64,000 nucleotides of DNA from Flavobacteriaceae bacterium (GCA_014075215.1 CP046177.1:2232501-2296500), one strand, 5' to 3'. Shown: positions 1 to 10,110, numbered from the stretch's first letter. Numbers and translations are program-made. Notes: generated from the sequence alone by a model not told the origin.

Positions 1-896
1 GGACACATATTGCCATAGTTCGGAATGAAAAAAACAATACCTCTTTGTACATCAATGGAGAAGCCATTAAACGTAATGATATAGTTATTACCCCTGAGGA
101 GACAGTAAAATATACCCTAGGTGCCGATGAAACTGCCTCTGAACCCTACAAAGGAAAAATAGCTGAAGTACGGATTTGGCATGAAGCAAAAACCTCTGAG
201 GATTTGAAAACAGGTATGTACAACACACTGACAGGAAGTGAATCCAATTTACAAAGTTACTGGAAACTGAATGAAAGTTTGGGAAATATTGCTTTAGACA
301 GTACCTCTCATGCCAACCACGGTGTGTATGCACACGCGTTATCAGAACCGTTTATCAAGACCAATCTTACGGTCACGCCTTCATCAAGTTCCATTGACTA
401 CAATCAACGGGTTACGATCACTATTAACGATACGCAACCGAATGTTAGTTACCAACTCAGAAAAGAAAAGGACAATGCACATGTTGGAGCCCCAGAATTT
501 GGAACAAGTAGAGACCTTACTTTTATTACGGAACGTTTGGAAGTTAGTACGGAATTCAACATACTAGCAAGGTATCATATAGATCATCCGTTAGACGGGA
601 TGGGTGCAGAAAGTGCACGAATAGGAAATCCGATTCCTATTAATGTCAATCCTAAAACCGATGTACAAGTCTCACCTCTTAAAATAACCATAGACTACAG
701 TCGTACTGCCTCCGTTAGTCTTACAGGTAGCCAAGACAATGTATCTTATCAACTACATCTGTACGAAGGTGGGTCGGCAGGAACCCCAACAGGAAGTGCT
801 GTAGACGGAGACAGCAGTGGAACAATTACACTGAAATCCTATCTCTTACAAGAGAACGTTCAACTTTGTATCAAAGCAACCAATAAACCAACATAA
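1..896 (+). CDS. LamG / beta-sandwich repeat protein, 3' part (cut by window edge)
   Basis: The reading frame is open from the first base, so the gene starts left of the window; the TTG at 45 is an internal Leu, not a start. The first ~100 residues are the second half of a laminin-G/concanavalin-like domain: THIAIVRN, LYINGE, GKIAEVRIW and YWKLNE are the usual landmarks and recur in the next gene. Two ~95-residue modules follow, each with a Y-x-x-x-V-x-I start, a V-S-Y-Q-L strand and a T-x-F/L-x-V-x-A end. The frame stops at TAA 894-896 in the middle of such a module, and the module continues in another frame in the next gene. I infer one ancestral gene. Likely role is a surface-exposed fibre or receptor-binding part of the contractile injection system encoded downstream; this rests on position and domains only. 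Confidence 0.8.
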   Translation, partial: THIAIVRNEKNNTSLYINGEAIKRNDIVITPEETVKYTLGADETASEPYKGKIAEVRIWHEAKTSEDLKTGMYNTLTGSESNLQSYWKLNESLGNIALDSTSHANHGVYAHALSEPFIKTNLTVTPSSSSIDYNQRVTITINDTQPNVSYQLRKEKDNAHVGAPEFGTSRDLTFITERLEVSTEFNILARYHIDHPLDGMGAESARIGNPIPINVNPKTDVQVSPLKITIDYSRTASVSLTGSQDNVSYQLHLYEGGSAGTPTGSAVDGDSSGTITLKSYLLQENVQLCIKATNKPT

Positions 897-901
897 GAGC
901 C

Positions 902-3900
902 ATGAGTAATAATGACGGTGTTCTATTAAATGTCTTTCCCGAGGTTCGTGTAAAGCCTAATACAAATTTAAACGTATCTTATGGGTATAGTCCAGGCGAA
1001 AACCCTTCTATTAGCTACAATACTGCTACAACAGTATTCATAGAAGAAACGCAAAATGGGGTACGCTACCGCTTATTTGCCGGAATCACTCCCACTGGTG
1101 ATGCTATTAGAGAAGAGAACGGAAATGGGAGTACCCTTTCCCTAGCTACTGAAAAACTGACAAAAAACAGTGATTTCTGTGTAGTAGCCAATAAAGATGA
1201 CACGCTTGAAGTGGTATTGAAACAAACCGCGACTGTGATTGTAATACCCAATCCCAATATTGACATTGAAGCAAGTTCCACTCTGATTGATTACAATACT
1301 GCCACCAAAATACAAGTACTGAAAAGTCAGCCCACAATCATATATAAAATCGTAAACGGTCTGGGTGATGAAGTGAAAGGGAACGGTGGAACAATTTTGT
1401 TGCCTACCGATAATTTAGTAGATGATACTACATTTCAAGTTGAAGCCATCAACCCAACAGATGAAGGTCCAAAAATCACGTTAACAGATACGACAACGGT
1501 ATCAGTACGCCCCGATGCCAGTATTCAGTTACATATACCCACTTTACCAGAACAAGAGCCTGAGGATGTAAGTGGAAGTGTCAAAGAAGTAACCGTCATA
1601 GAAAATCGTCAATTAACAATAAAAATAGACACTCCACAAACAGGAATTACCTACCAACTTTGGAAAGTTGGAGAAGACAAACCAGACTTTACAGAAGGAG
1701 AGCAACTAAAATCAGCAGTACTCACCGGGAATGCTTCCTTTCAAGTTTTGGCAACCAAAGCACAAGACAATGATACAACATTACAAGAAACAGTAGAGGT
1801 AACCATAGCACCACAAGTGGTACTTGATCCTGGAAATACTCCGGATCAAACTCCGGGTGTTATTTATTATGGTACAACAGCAAGTGTAAAGGTCAAAGCT
1901 ACGGAAACGGAAAAGATATATACTCTTTATAAAAAGGAAGGAGATGATGATTGGGAAAGACAAAACAGCCTGCCAGGAACAACAGAAAACAATGGGGAGA
2001 TTACTCTCAAGACCCTTGCATTACAAAAAGATGCCACAATAAAAGTCACACAGCAACTCACAGGAGACACTAATTTGGAAGAAGAGTTGGCTGAATTTTC
2101 CATTACGGTAACTCCCCGTATTTCCGTAACGCCCAATCCTGCTTTTTACAACCGACCAGTAGAAATTGTTTTGGGAGCCCCTGTTTCCAATGCGGTCTAT
2201 CAATTGCGTTATGATGCAAACAATGCTTTAGTTCCCAATGCTAGTGGTTCTTCTAATGACAGCACCACTCCTATCAAACTCAATACAAAAAACTTAACCC
2301 AAGCTACCGTTTATAATATCTTAGAGACCTCTGACGGTAAAGCAACTGAGATTACTCCCACCATTGTTGTACAGGTCATACCACAATTTAGTTTGGAACA
2401 AAATTTTATTCCTTACAAAACTGCTGCAGTCATCAAAATTGGGGATAGTGAAAATGGTACAAACTATCGGTTAGATATAGATGACAATACTATAACCCAT
2501 GAAAAAAAATATGACCCCGATACAAAAGTCACTACCCTAACTACCGAAGAAATCACCAGTGAAGGATCAAACACCATTAATATAACCCCAGATTCAGGAG
2601 ATTCAGGTACTGTTAAACTAGAGGTAGCTCTTCGTATCAATACTACTGATCCCTCATTTGAATATGGAGGTCAGGCCAGCATAGAGATCGCTGATACAGA
2701 AGATAGTAAAACATATTATTTGTACAAATCGGACGGGTCAGAGATTTCCACTACTTCCTCTTTTGACGAAGCTACAAAAGTAACTACCTTAATAACCAGC
2801 GTTCGGGCAGGATTAATAAACAGTGCCACCTATAAAGTAAAAGAAGATACTGCCGAAATAGGAATCGTAAATATCCTGATCAAGGCACAAGTTACCACCT
2901 ATACCCCGCGTATCTCCTACAAAAGCACAGCCAAAATAAAAGTAGCCGCCTCAAAAAACAGCAGCAGTTACCAATTAATTGCCAATGAAACGAATATGGG
3001 ATCGCCACAAAATGGTAACGGAACAACCCTGGAATTCACTTCTGACTCTCTATTGACAGATACTGTTTTTAAAGTAAAAGAAAAAGAGGGTACTAGTGAG
3101 ATAGGAACCGTAAACGTTGAAGTGGCAGAGCAGGCTTATTCCCAATCTCCAGAAGTTGCTTATCGGGTTATTGATGAGGAAGAACTCGTTATTATGGTGA
3201 CAGCCCCTGATAAAAATGTTACCTATCATGCCAAACATGACGGAAATGTTTACACACAACGTGATCAAGGAGATGATAAGGAAGTGAGTATTCCTATTGA
3301 TCAAGAACTTACAAAAGAAACAACCTTTAATGTCTATTATGACGGTAATGGAGGAATGCCGACCCCCGTAAACGATGTAAAAATTGCCGTAACTCATCAA
3401 TTGGTAGAACGTAAAGTACAGATTAGCGATGATTATCATGGTTCCGTCTTTCTAAGGGTAGGTGCCAGCACAGCTCCAGACAAAACTGATAGTGATGAAG
3501 ATGGTACTCCTCCAGTTACAGAAATTACAGAGTACCAATTACGTGAAGATGCAGATAATCATAATGTTGGTCTCTCACAAGAAGGTACTAGTGATGAACT
3601 GGTCTTTACCATTGATACCGCACCTACATCGGATACTCTTTACAATATCAAATATACGTCCTACAACGTAGGAGAATTTCCTGATCCTACAGATTATAAA
3701 GAATTTAAGGTGTCGGTAGTAAGAGAGTCAAATCTACAGAATACGTTAACCCTAAGTACTCCTGTAGTTGCTTATGATGATGGACTTGTGGTTACGCTTG
3801 AAGAAGCTCAAAATCCAGACAAGCTTTATGAAATCCTTAACAATCAGGGTGCCGTACTTGCTGCCGGGGCAGGAAGTTCAGGGGGTACTGTTACTTATAA

Positions 3901-5911
3901 CCAACCCGCAGGTTTGTCAGAAGATACCACCTATATCGCCCGAATAAGTGATACAATCCCCGACGAAAACGGGCAAGTTTTGTTACAAATAGTAGGTAAA
4001 CAAACCGTGATGGTGGGTCGTTTACAATTTCACGGCACGTCTGATTATGTGTATTTTAAAGACCTCAATGATGACCTACAAATCAGAGAAAGTCAAACTA
4101 TTGAAATGTGGGTAAGAGCCACTACACCTGCACATACAGAACTTCAGACACTCTATGACAAATCACCTGCTGCCGAAGGTACCACGAGTATTGATACCAC
4201 TGGAAAGCCTACATATAAATATGATGACGGAAGTCAACGAACCGTAACAGCAGATCATGCTTTAGCTGATAATACTTGGACACATATTGCCATGGTACGT
4301 AATTCAGTAAGCGATCAATCACAGTGGTACGTTAACGGAGTAGCTGATAACAATACTACGCCTTTTACTGGTATAATTGCCACAACAACAAACGGTGCCA
4401 GAATAGGAGCACAACGTATAGCAGAGGACATCAATGCCGTACATCAAAGTTTTACGGGTTTGATTGCTGAAGTACGAATATGGAATACAGCCCGTACGCA
4501 AGCAGAAATCGACGAAACAATGAACAGACGTCTAGAAACTTCTGAAATTGATAGTACGTTGGTAGCTTACTGGAAAATGGATGAAATGCAAGGTCTGGAG
4601 ATCAACGACTCGTCTAGGTCTAGCAATACTATTACGGGAACCCTTAACGGAGCTTCGTGGGATGGTGGAGATGCTCCTGCTCTACATCGTGTGATCGAAG
4701 AAGAAATAATCATTGATAGTGAAGTAAAAGTAGAAATCCATGTAGAGAATAGCCTTTCGGAGGACACACAATATCAGTTGGTATTTGCAAATAATGGCGA
4801 CAATATCGCCAGTGGAAGTGAAAAAGGAACAGGCAGTACGTTAAGTCTCATCACAACCGACCCCATTGAAGAAGATGTCTATCTCAAAGTGATGGCAACA
4901 AAAGGTAGTATCTCGGAAGAAGTAGGTGTGGTAAAAATAACCCACCAAGAGACACATCAAATTATTACTACAAGCCTACAAGGTAAAGCCATGGTTTCCT
5001 ACCGGGAAAAAGTTACAGTAGAAGTAGAAGGAGTAGCAGACCAAGAACCCGTTGAATTGTATTTAAATGATAATTATGGTACCCCTCTTGATACGGCTAC
5101 CGGAAATGGCAGCACTATTGAATTGACCATTTCCGGTGATGCTGTTACCCGAGACATCCATGATGCTGTGGTAAGATCCGGGCAAAACAACGGCAAAACA
5201 GTTTTCATCACCAAAGTTCCGGAGATTATGGTAGGGTTGTTAAGTTTTGACAATTCAAAAAGTCCGGTAAAAAATGTGTCAATCCTTAACAATAAGAATA
5301 CATTCAGTTTTACATCTGATCAGGATTTTAGTGTGGAATTTTGGATCAACGGATCCGTAACCCAATCAAATAACTTTGCGCCCATTATAAGTAATAATGA
5401 TTTTAGTGATTGGGCAAATGATGGGTTTATCATCTTTTTCCATACCGAAAAAATATGTGCATATATCAGAGATGATGGCAATTCTGTAGATAAACCTCCT
5501 AAAGACAAATTATTAGAGTGTTCCACTCCAATTAACGATGACCAATGGTACCATGTAGTGGCTGTTTTTAACAGAACAGCATCAAAAATAAGCATGTATA
5601 TAGATGGAAATGACTCTGTAGAATTGACCTATGCGATTACTTCTACAAAAGACTTTGACGCACCTGTATATTTGATGTCAAATAAAGCGACCAATTATAT
5701 ATGCTCGGGAATTCTCAGCAATGTCCGGATATGGGATACTGCCCTTACAAAAAACGAAATTGTAGCTAATAAAGACAAACGTCTTTCGGGCACCGAGAGT
5801 CATTTGATCGGGTACTGGAAACTGGACGAAGGGCAAGATGCCAAAGCCAACGATACTACTGATAATGATAATGACGGAACTATACAAAATGCAGAATGGT
5901 TAAATGAATAG
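902..5911 (+). CDS. Giant LamG and beta-sandwich repeat protein, putative eCIS fibre/adhesin
   Basis: The protein has 1,669 residues. About eleven divergent modules of 80-100 residues fill residues 1-1035; they share patterns such as ISYNTATTVFI...VRYRL and GNGSTLSL..L..NSDFCVVA. A LamG domain lies at about 1039-1260 (GRLQFHGTSDYV, EMWVRA, WTHIAMVRN, AEVRIWNTARTQAEID, VAYWKMDE), two more modules follow, and a second LamG fills about 1443-1669 (VEFWINGS, WYHVVAVF, SNVRIWDTALT, GYWKLDEG). There is no signal peptide at the ATG. The first residues continue the module broken off at the end of the previous ORF, so this is probably the larger piece of one frameshifted gene. It precedes the tape-measure and ATPase genes, a place where eCIS loci carry tail-fibre or accessory surface proteins. 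The fibre role is inferred. Confidence 0.75.
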   Translation: MSNNDGVLLNVFPEVRVKPNTNLNVSYGYSPGENPSISYNTATTVFIEETQNGVRYRLFAGITPTGDAIREENGNGSTLSLATEKLTKNSDFCVVANKDDTLEVVLKQTATVIVIPNPNIDIEASSTLIDYNTATKIQVLKSQPTIIYKIVNGLGDEVKGNGGTILLPTDNLVDDTTFQVEAINPTDEGPKITLTDTTTVSVRPDASIQLHIPTLPEQEPEDVSGSVKEVTVIENRQLTIKIDTPQTGITYQLWKVGEDKPDFTEGEQLKSAVLTGNASFQVLATKAQDNDTTLQETVEVTIAPQVVLDPGNTPDQTPGVIYYGTTASVKVKATETEKIYTLYKKEGDDDWERQNSLPGTTENNGEITLKTLALQKDATIKVTQQLTGDTNLEEELAEFSITVTPRISVTPNPAFYNRPVEIVLGAPVSNAVYQLRYDANNALVPNASGSSNDSTTPIKLNTKNLTQATVYNILETSDGKATEITPTIVVQVIPQFSLEQNFIPYKTAAVIKIGDSENGTNYRLDIDDNTITHEKKYDPDTKVTTLTTEEITSEGSNTINITPDSGDSGTVKLEVALRINTTDPSFEYGGQASIEIADTEDSKTYYLYKSDGSEISTTSSFDEATKVTTLITSVRAGLINSATYKVKEDTAEIGIVNILIKAQVTTYTPRISYKSTAKIKVAASKNSSSYQLIANETNMGSPQNGNGTTLEFTSDSLLTDTVFKVKEKEGTSEIGTVNVEVAEQAYSQSPEVAYRVIDEEELVIMVTAPDKNVTYHAKHDGNVYTQRDQGDDKEVSIPIDQELTKETTFNVYYDGNGGMPTPVNDVKIAVTHQLVERKVQISDDYHGSVFLRVGASTAPDKTDSDEDGTPPVTEITEYQLREDADNHNVGLSQEGTSDELVFTIDTAPTSDTLYNIKYTSYNVGEFPDPTDYKEFKVSVVRESNLQNTLTLSTPVVAYDDGLVVTLEEAQNPDKLYEILNNQGAVLAAGAGSSGGTVTYNQPAGLSEDTTYIARISDTIPDENGQVLLQIVGKQTVMVGRLQFHGTSDYVYFKDLNDDLQIRESQTIEMWVRATTPAHTELQTLYDKSPAAEGTTSIDTTGKPTYKYDDGSQRTVTADHALADNTWTHIAMVRNSVSDQSQWYVNGVADNNTTPFTGIIATTTNGARIGAQRIAEDINAVHQSFTGLIAEVRIWNTARTQAEIDETMNRRLETSEIDSTLVAYWKMDEMQGLEINDSSRSSNTITGTLNGASWDGGDAPALHRVIEEEIIIDSEVKVEIHVENSLSEDTQYQLVFANNGDNIASGSEKGTGSTLSLITTDPIEEDVYLKVMATKGSISEEVGVVKITHQETHQIITTSLQGKAMVSYREKVTVEVEGVADQEPVELYLNDNYGTPLDTATGNGSTIELTISGDAVTRDIHDAVVRSGQNNGKTVFITKVPEIMVGLLSFDNSKSPVKNVSILNNKNTFSFTSDQDFSVEFWINGSVTQSNNFAPIISNNDFSDWANDGFIIFFHTEKICAYIRDDGNSVDKPPKDKLLECSTPINDDQWYHVVAVFNRTASKISMYIDGNDSVELTYAITSTKDFDAPVYLMSNKATNYICSGILSNVRIWDTALTKNEIVANKDKRLSGTESHLIGYWKLDEGQDAKANDTTDNDNDGTIQNAEWLNE

Positions 5912-5919
5912 TTTAAAAC

Positions 5920-5943
5920 TTAGTATTAAGTACTTAATACTAA
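5920..5943. promoter_or_regulatory. 24-bp perfect palindrome before the tape-measure gene
   Basis: Half-site TTAGTATTAAGT is followed at once by its reverse complement, with no spacer. It fills the 35-nt gap between the LamG gene and the tape-measure ATG at 5947, ending 3 nt before that ATG. It is AT-rich and lacks a following T-run, so a terminator is unlikely; an operator or a translation-modulating hairpin is possible. Confidence 0.5.
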
Positions 5944-5946
5944 ACC

Positions 5947-7647
5947 ATGGAACAACAACATCTTATTAAAACACAACTCATTGAGTTTGAAGTGTCCGAT
6001 AGCCACCGTGTTTCCGAGGTACAGGATGAGATCAGTACCTTGTACCATACCAAAATACTGCCCTATATTGAAGTTTGCTGTGATGAATTGAGCGATCCCG
6101 GTACAATTCACAGAATAGACACACTGGAATTGGATATTGGAAACATCGACCGAAATGACCTCATTTCCGAATTTGAACAAAAAATAAAGCCGCTACTTTA
6201 CCGGCAGTTAGCCGAAAAGATCCGGGCAATTCCCCAAACCCTTTCCATAGTACAACCCGAAGCATCCGGCCCTACCGAAACATCAACACCGGAAATATCA
6301 AAAACAGAGGGTACGGATACCGAACTGCTTGCTTATTTTATACAAACAGGCCTGCTTCCCTGGTGGGCAAAGAAAAAAGACAGACAGGAACTCGAAGACA
6401 CCTTGGAAAAATGTATCAGCACGAATCCTGATACCGTGAAGACTCTCTTTTTGGCAAGTATTAAAAATGAGGCATCCCTGCAACGAGTTGTCTTCCATTT
6501 TTCAGATGCGATACTTCTGAAAATCATCAAGGTCATTACTCCTGTACTGTCTTCTTTTATCAGCAACTATTGGTACGATCTCCGGCAACTTACCCGGGAA
6601 GGCATTTTCGATCAGGATAGCGTTCAAAAATTGACCCCAACTGCTTTACGTTTGCAACAGTGGAAGGGTCTCTTATTGAGTCTTGCCCTAAACCGGTTTT
6701 CCGCCTCACAAAAAAAAGAACTCGTTATACAGCACCTGTTGTATCTGGCAACAAGTCTTAACATAAAATATTCCCTGCTCATCCGCAGATTGACCAAACA
6801 GGTAAAGGATCACCCAAAGAATCGTACCGCTTTTAAAAGTTCGTTACCTCAGCTTATTTCCGAAATGCAGACAACTGACAAAACATCAGCAAAGCATCCG
6901 GCTTCAGAGGTATCTGATCATCATATAGTTTCCGGTCAGGATGTTTCTCAAAAAATCGACCGGATACAAAAACAAATTCAAGATCTTCAACAACAAAAAA
7001 CATTCACAAAAGCCCGGCAGCAGCAATTAACAACATTGAAAAAACAACTCCGGCAATTAAAAGAGCAGGCTGTCCGACAAACCATACGGCAACCGGCAGA
7101 GGAAGAACAGTTACTGCAAATTCCATACAAGCCCTTTAACCAAACCGAAGAACTCTTTATTACCAATGCCGGACTAGTCCTCTTATGGCCTTTTATGACA
7201 CGTTTTTTTGAAACCACAGGTCTGGTGAAAGACAAAGCTTTTACAGAGGACCCTGCCGGCAGAGATCGTGCAGTACTCCTGTTACAATATCTGACGGACG
7301 GTCTTACCGAAACTTCGGAATACCTGTTGCCACTCAATAAAATACTTTGCGGGAAGCACTTGTCAGAACCTTTGGAAACCGATATTGTGCTTACGGAACA
7401 GGAAAAAGAAGAAAGTGAACATCTGCTGACTGCTGTCATCGCCAACAATTCTATGTGGGAGAATCTTTCTGCGGAAGGTTTCCGGCAGGCGTACCTGCAA
7501 AGAGAAGGCGTATTGAACCAACGTGACGGAAGCTGGTGGCTGCAGATAGAAAAGAGAACCTACGATATTACATTAGAAAAACTTCCATGGACCACCACCG
7601 TAGTGAAATTACCATGGATGGAACACATTCTGTATGTGGAATGGTAA
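5947..7647 (+). CDS. Contractile injection system tape measure protein (Afp14-like)
   Basis: The protein has 566 residues. The N-terminal block (LIEFEVSDSHRVSEVQDEIS, then a YIEVCCDELS segment and a D-x-L-E-L-D-I-G strand) and the C-terminal block near residue 405 (NAGLVLLWPFMTRFFE) are hallmarks of the CIS_TMP family found in Afp/PVC-like systems, where the protein is thought to set tube length. Residues ~335-385 form a Gln/Lys-rich coiled coil. The order tape measure followed directly by an AAA+ ATPase is the standard order in eCIS loci (Afp14-Afp15). The protein is rather short for a length ruler, so the particle may be short or the linker region reduced; that is inference. Start ATG 5947 is the first one after the palindrome. 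Confidence 0.85.
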   Translation: MEQQHLIKTQLIEFEVSDSHRVSEVQDEISTLYHTKILPYIEVCCDELSDPGTIHRIDTLELDIGNIDRNDLISEFEQKIKPLLYRQLAEKIRAIPQTLSIVQPEASGPTETSTPEISKTEGTDTELLAYFIQTGLLPWWAKKKDRQELEDTLEKCISTNPDTVKTLFLASIKNEASLQRVVFHFSDAILLKIIKVITPVLSSFISNYWYDLRQLTREGIFDQDSVQKLTPTALRLQQWKGLLLSLALNRFSASQKKELVIQHLLYLATSLNIKYSLLIRRLTKQVKDHPKNRTAFKSSLPQLISEMQTTDKTSAKHPASEVSDHHIVSGQDVSQKIDRIQKQIQDLQQQKTFTKARQQQLTTLKKQLRQLKEQAVRQTIRQPAEEEQLLQIPYKPFNQTEELFITNAGLVLLWPFMTRFFETTGLVKDKAFTEDPAGRDRAVLLLQYLTDGLTETSEYLLPLNKILCGKHLSEPLETDIVLTEQEKEESEHLLTAVIANNSMWENLSAEGFRQAYLQREGVLNQRDGSWWLQIEKRTYDITLEKLPWTTTVVKLPWMEHILYVEW

Positions 7648-7663
7648 AAATACGATTGATATT

Positions 7664-9088
7664 ATGATAACCACGGCCCAAACAAAAGAAAACGATAAGG
7701 AGAACAAAATAGCATCCCCTGAAAAAAACAGTAAAATACTCCCTGCTTTGCAACCCAATGCTCAGTTGCTTTACCGGGAAATGCAATGGATTGTTAAAAT
7801 TGTTGATACCCGGCTGGCACTGTTTTTTGGCGACGAATGCCCCTACGGGGATATCTGTGAAGTGCTTCCGCCGGAATTGCCAAAGACAGGATCTACCTAT
7901 GCCGATTACATCACCCAAAACCATCTCGGGTTTGTTGAACGTTTTGTGCTGGCTTTAAGTATGGCGCCCCATTTGCAACCGGAGGTACTGGACAGACTGT
8001 ACCTTAAGAATTCAACCTATGACAAAGTATTTAGTCAGTTTGGAGGGTGGTACGATAAAGGCTATACCGGATTCATGCCTACCGTGGAAACTGCCTTTTT
8101 TCTCCTTGCTCATCATCACTTCAGCATGCGTTTTACATTGCAACAACTTTTTTATAGCGAACATTTTTTTATAAAAACCGGTGTATTAGAACTCAACTCC
8201 GTTTTTTCACATACCCCGTTATGGAGTCAAATTTTCCAAATATCTCAGGAGTACTACGATATTTTTACGATCGGGTACGCCCGTCCTCCTGCCTTTAGCA
8301 CGGAGTTTCCCGCCAAAAGGATCCATACGAAAATGTACTGGGAGGATCTGATATTGCCCTCCCATGTTCAAAGACAGGTTCTTGAACTCAAAGACTGGAT
8401 CGATTACAGTCCCGTACTACTTGATCATTGGGGCCTGGGTAAAAAGATCAACAGCGGGTACAAATGCTTGTTTTACGGACCTCCCGGCACAGGAAAAACG
8501 CTTACCGCCTGTATCCTGGGTAAAAGCGTACAACGCGATGTATACCGGATAGACCTCTCTGCGGTAGTGTCTAAGTACATAGGCGAAACCGAAAAAAACC
8601 TCGCCAAAGTATTTGACCGGGCCGAGCACAAAAAATGGATTCTCTTTTTTGACGAAGCCGATGCCCTGTTTGGCAAACGTACGGAAACCAAAAGCTCTAA
8701 CGATCGCTATGCCAATCAGGAAGTAGCCTACTTGCTACAACGAATTGAAGAATTTCCGGGACTGGTGATTCTGGCTTCCAATTTTAAAGAACATATTGAC
8801 AAGGCTTTTTTCAGGCGATTTCAATCGGCTATTTATTTTCCCATGCCCTCCACACGAGAGCGTTTGCAACTTTGGAAAACCTCTTTTTCATCCAAAACTC
8901 CTCTTGAGGAAATGGTTAACCTGAAAAAGATTGCAGAAAAGCATGCCATTAGCGGAGGTACCATTATCAATGTCGTTCGTCACTGTTCGGTAAAAGCCGC
9001 AAAACGAAAAAGTCCGGTCATTTTGTTACAGGATATTGAAGAGGGGATTAAAAAAGAGCTGCAAAAAGAAGGGATCAGCTTTTTTTAA
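7664..9088 (+). CDS. AAA+ ATPase of the contractile injection system (Afp15-like)
   Basis: From the ATG at 7664 the protein has 474 residues. An earlier in-frame ATG at 7634 would overlap the tape-measure gene by 14 nt; I prefer 7664 because it leaves the genes separate. Walker A is GPPGTGKT (residues 272-279), Walker B is ILFFDEADALFG with D330-E331, and an arginine-finger region follows (FFRRFQSAIYF). Residues 1-240 are the family-specific N-terminal part. Such ATPases are a core component of Afp, PVC and related eCIS and are needed for particle assembly; they are not homologous in role to the T6SS disassembly ATPase. It closes the recognisable structural part of the locus. Confidence 0.88.
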   Translation: MITTAQTKENDKENKIASPEKNSKILPALQPNAQLLYREMQWIVKIVDTRLALFFGDECPYGDICEVLPPELPKTGSTYADYITQNHLGFVERFVLALSMAPHLQPEVLDRLYLKNSTYDKVFSQFGGWYDKGYTGFMPTVETAFFLLAHHHFSMRFTLQQLFYSEHFFIKTGVLELNSVFSHTPLWSQIFQISQEYYDIFTIGYARPPAFSTEFPAKRIHTKMYWEDLILPSHVQRQVLELKDWIDYSPVLLDHWGLGKKINSGYKCLFYGPPGTGKTLTACILGKSVQRDVYRIDLSAVVSKYIGETEKNLAKVFDRAEHKKWILFFDEADALFGKRTETKSSNDRYANQEVAYLLQRIEEFPGLVILASNFKEHIDKAFFRRFQSAIYFPMPSTRERLQLWKTSFSSKTPLEEMVNLKKIAEKHAISGGTIINVVRHCSVKAAKRKSPVILLQDIEEGIKKELQKEGISFF

Positions 9089-9196
9089 ATAGTTGTGAGA
9101 TAAAATATGCAGGGAAAAGACATGATAGCCCGTTGTGCATCTTGATCTCCGACGGGAATCAAAATGCACGGCAGGTAACGATAAATTTTATATAAG

Positions 9197-10105
9197 ATGT
9201 TTAAAAGAATTTTTAGTTGTGTCATACCACAGGAACGAGAAGAAAGAAGTGGAATTTCCATGCCTGCCCCCATACCCGAGACTCCGGAGAAAGTAAATCT
9301 GTCAAAAGGAATCAGTGAGTTGTCCGGTAAAAGTGCCCTTAACATTCCTTTTGGTAAGGAAAATAATGATTTCAACAAATTCTCCTATGTGATAAGAGAT
9401 AAAAACAATAATGAAGGGGTGCCTGAAACGCCCACCCGCCCATCGACAGAACTCCAGTACGGAAGAGTGTCACATCTAAGTAAAAGGGACAGTATGAGTA
9501 AAGTTGAGCTCGAAGAAAAAACAGATGTAATAGTGCTTCACAATGCACAATCAGGATCTGCGGCCGTGAAAATTGATTTTGACGATATCGAAGAAGAACA
9601 TCCTGTACTGGTGACAACAGGGTCATTGTCGGGATGTACCGTACTGTTTGGTGCCGATGACCATGCTTTTTATGCATTCCATACCGGAAAAGCAACTCAT
9701 GATACTGCTGAATGGAAAACCAACAAGCAAGGAGTAGAACGATTGTTTGATACCTACAAAGAGTTTAACGGGAACACCTCTTTATCTCCGGAGGATGAAA
9801 GAGGTGAAGATATAAACTCCTTTTTAGATAAAATTATCAATGAACTCGGGTCAGGAATAGCAATACATAATAGCAAAGAAACGACTGATCCCGGTGGACC
9901 TGCAGAAGGCTCATCTCGGGTAAAATACAATACAAATGCCAAAAGAGGGGAAGAGGGAGCAGAAGAAAAAGGGATTGCACTGGCACTGATTCGTAGGAAA
10001 GAGGGTGAGATCATCATAGAAGCGTTAGCCCACAGACTCACTCCCAACTCACCCGAAGGCGAAGGAGTACAGGATTCAGAGAAAGAACCCATACGGCTAA
10101 AATAA
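9197..10105 (+). CDS. CNF/PNF-like glutamine deamidase toxin, putative eCIS cargo
   Basis: The protein has 302 residues, no signal peptide and a polar, probably disordered first ~100 residues. The key stretch TTGSLSGCTVLFGADDH is followed by FYAFHTGK. In cytotoxic necrotizing factors the catalytic Cys sits in a similar LSGCT and the catalytic His in a HTG 15 residues later (C866/H881 in E. coli CNF1). Here the pair is Cys147 and His162, again 15 apart. CNF family enzymes deamidate a Gln of Rho GTPases; the Photorhabdus PVC system delivers a member (Pnf). The gene lies 108 nt behind the eCIS ATPase on the same strand, the normal place for cargo. CheD and BLF1 enzymes share the LSGC fold motif, so the substrate is open. 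Confidence 0.72.
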   Translation: MFKRIFSCVIPQEREERSGISMPAPIPETPEKVNLSKGISELSGKSALNIPFGKENNDFNKFSYVIRDKNNNEGVPETPTRPSTELQYGRVSHLSKRDSMSKVELEEKTDVIVLHNAQSGSAAVKIDFDDIEEEHPVLVTTGSLSGCTVLFGADDHAFYAFHTGKATHDTAEWKTNKQGVERLFDTYKEFNGNTSLSPEDERGEDINSFLDKIINELGSGIAIHNSKETTDPGGPAEGSSRVKYNTNAKRGEEGAEEKGIALALIRRKEGEIIIEALAHRLTPNSPEGEGVQDSEKEPIRLK

Positions 10106-10110
10106 ATTCC

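Noticed and set aside
45..47. TTG at 45 as start of the first protein
   Set aside because: The frame is open to base 1 and the upstream residues (THIAIVRNEKNNTS) are normal LamG sequence.
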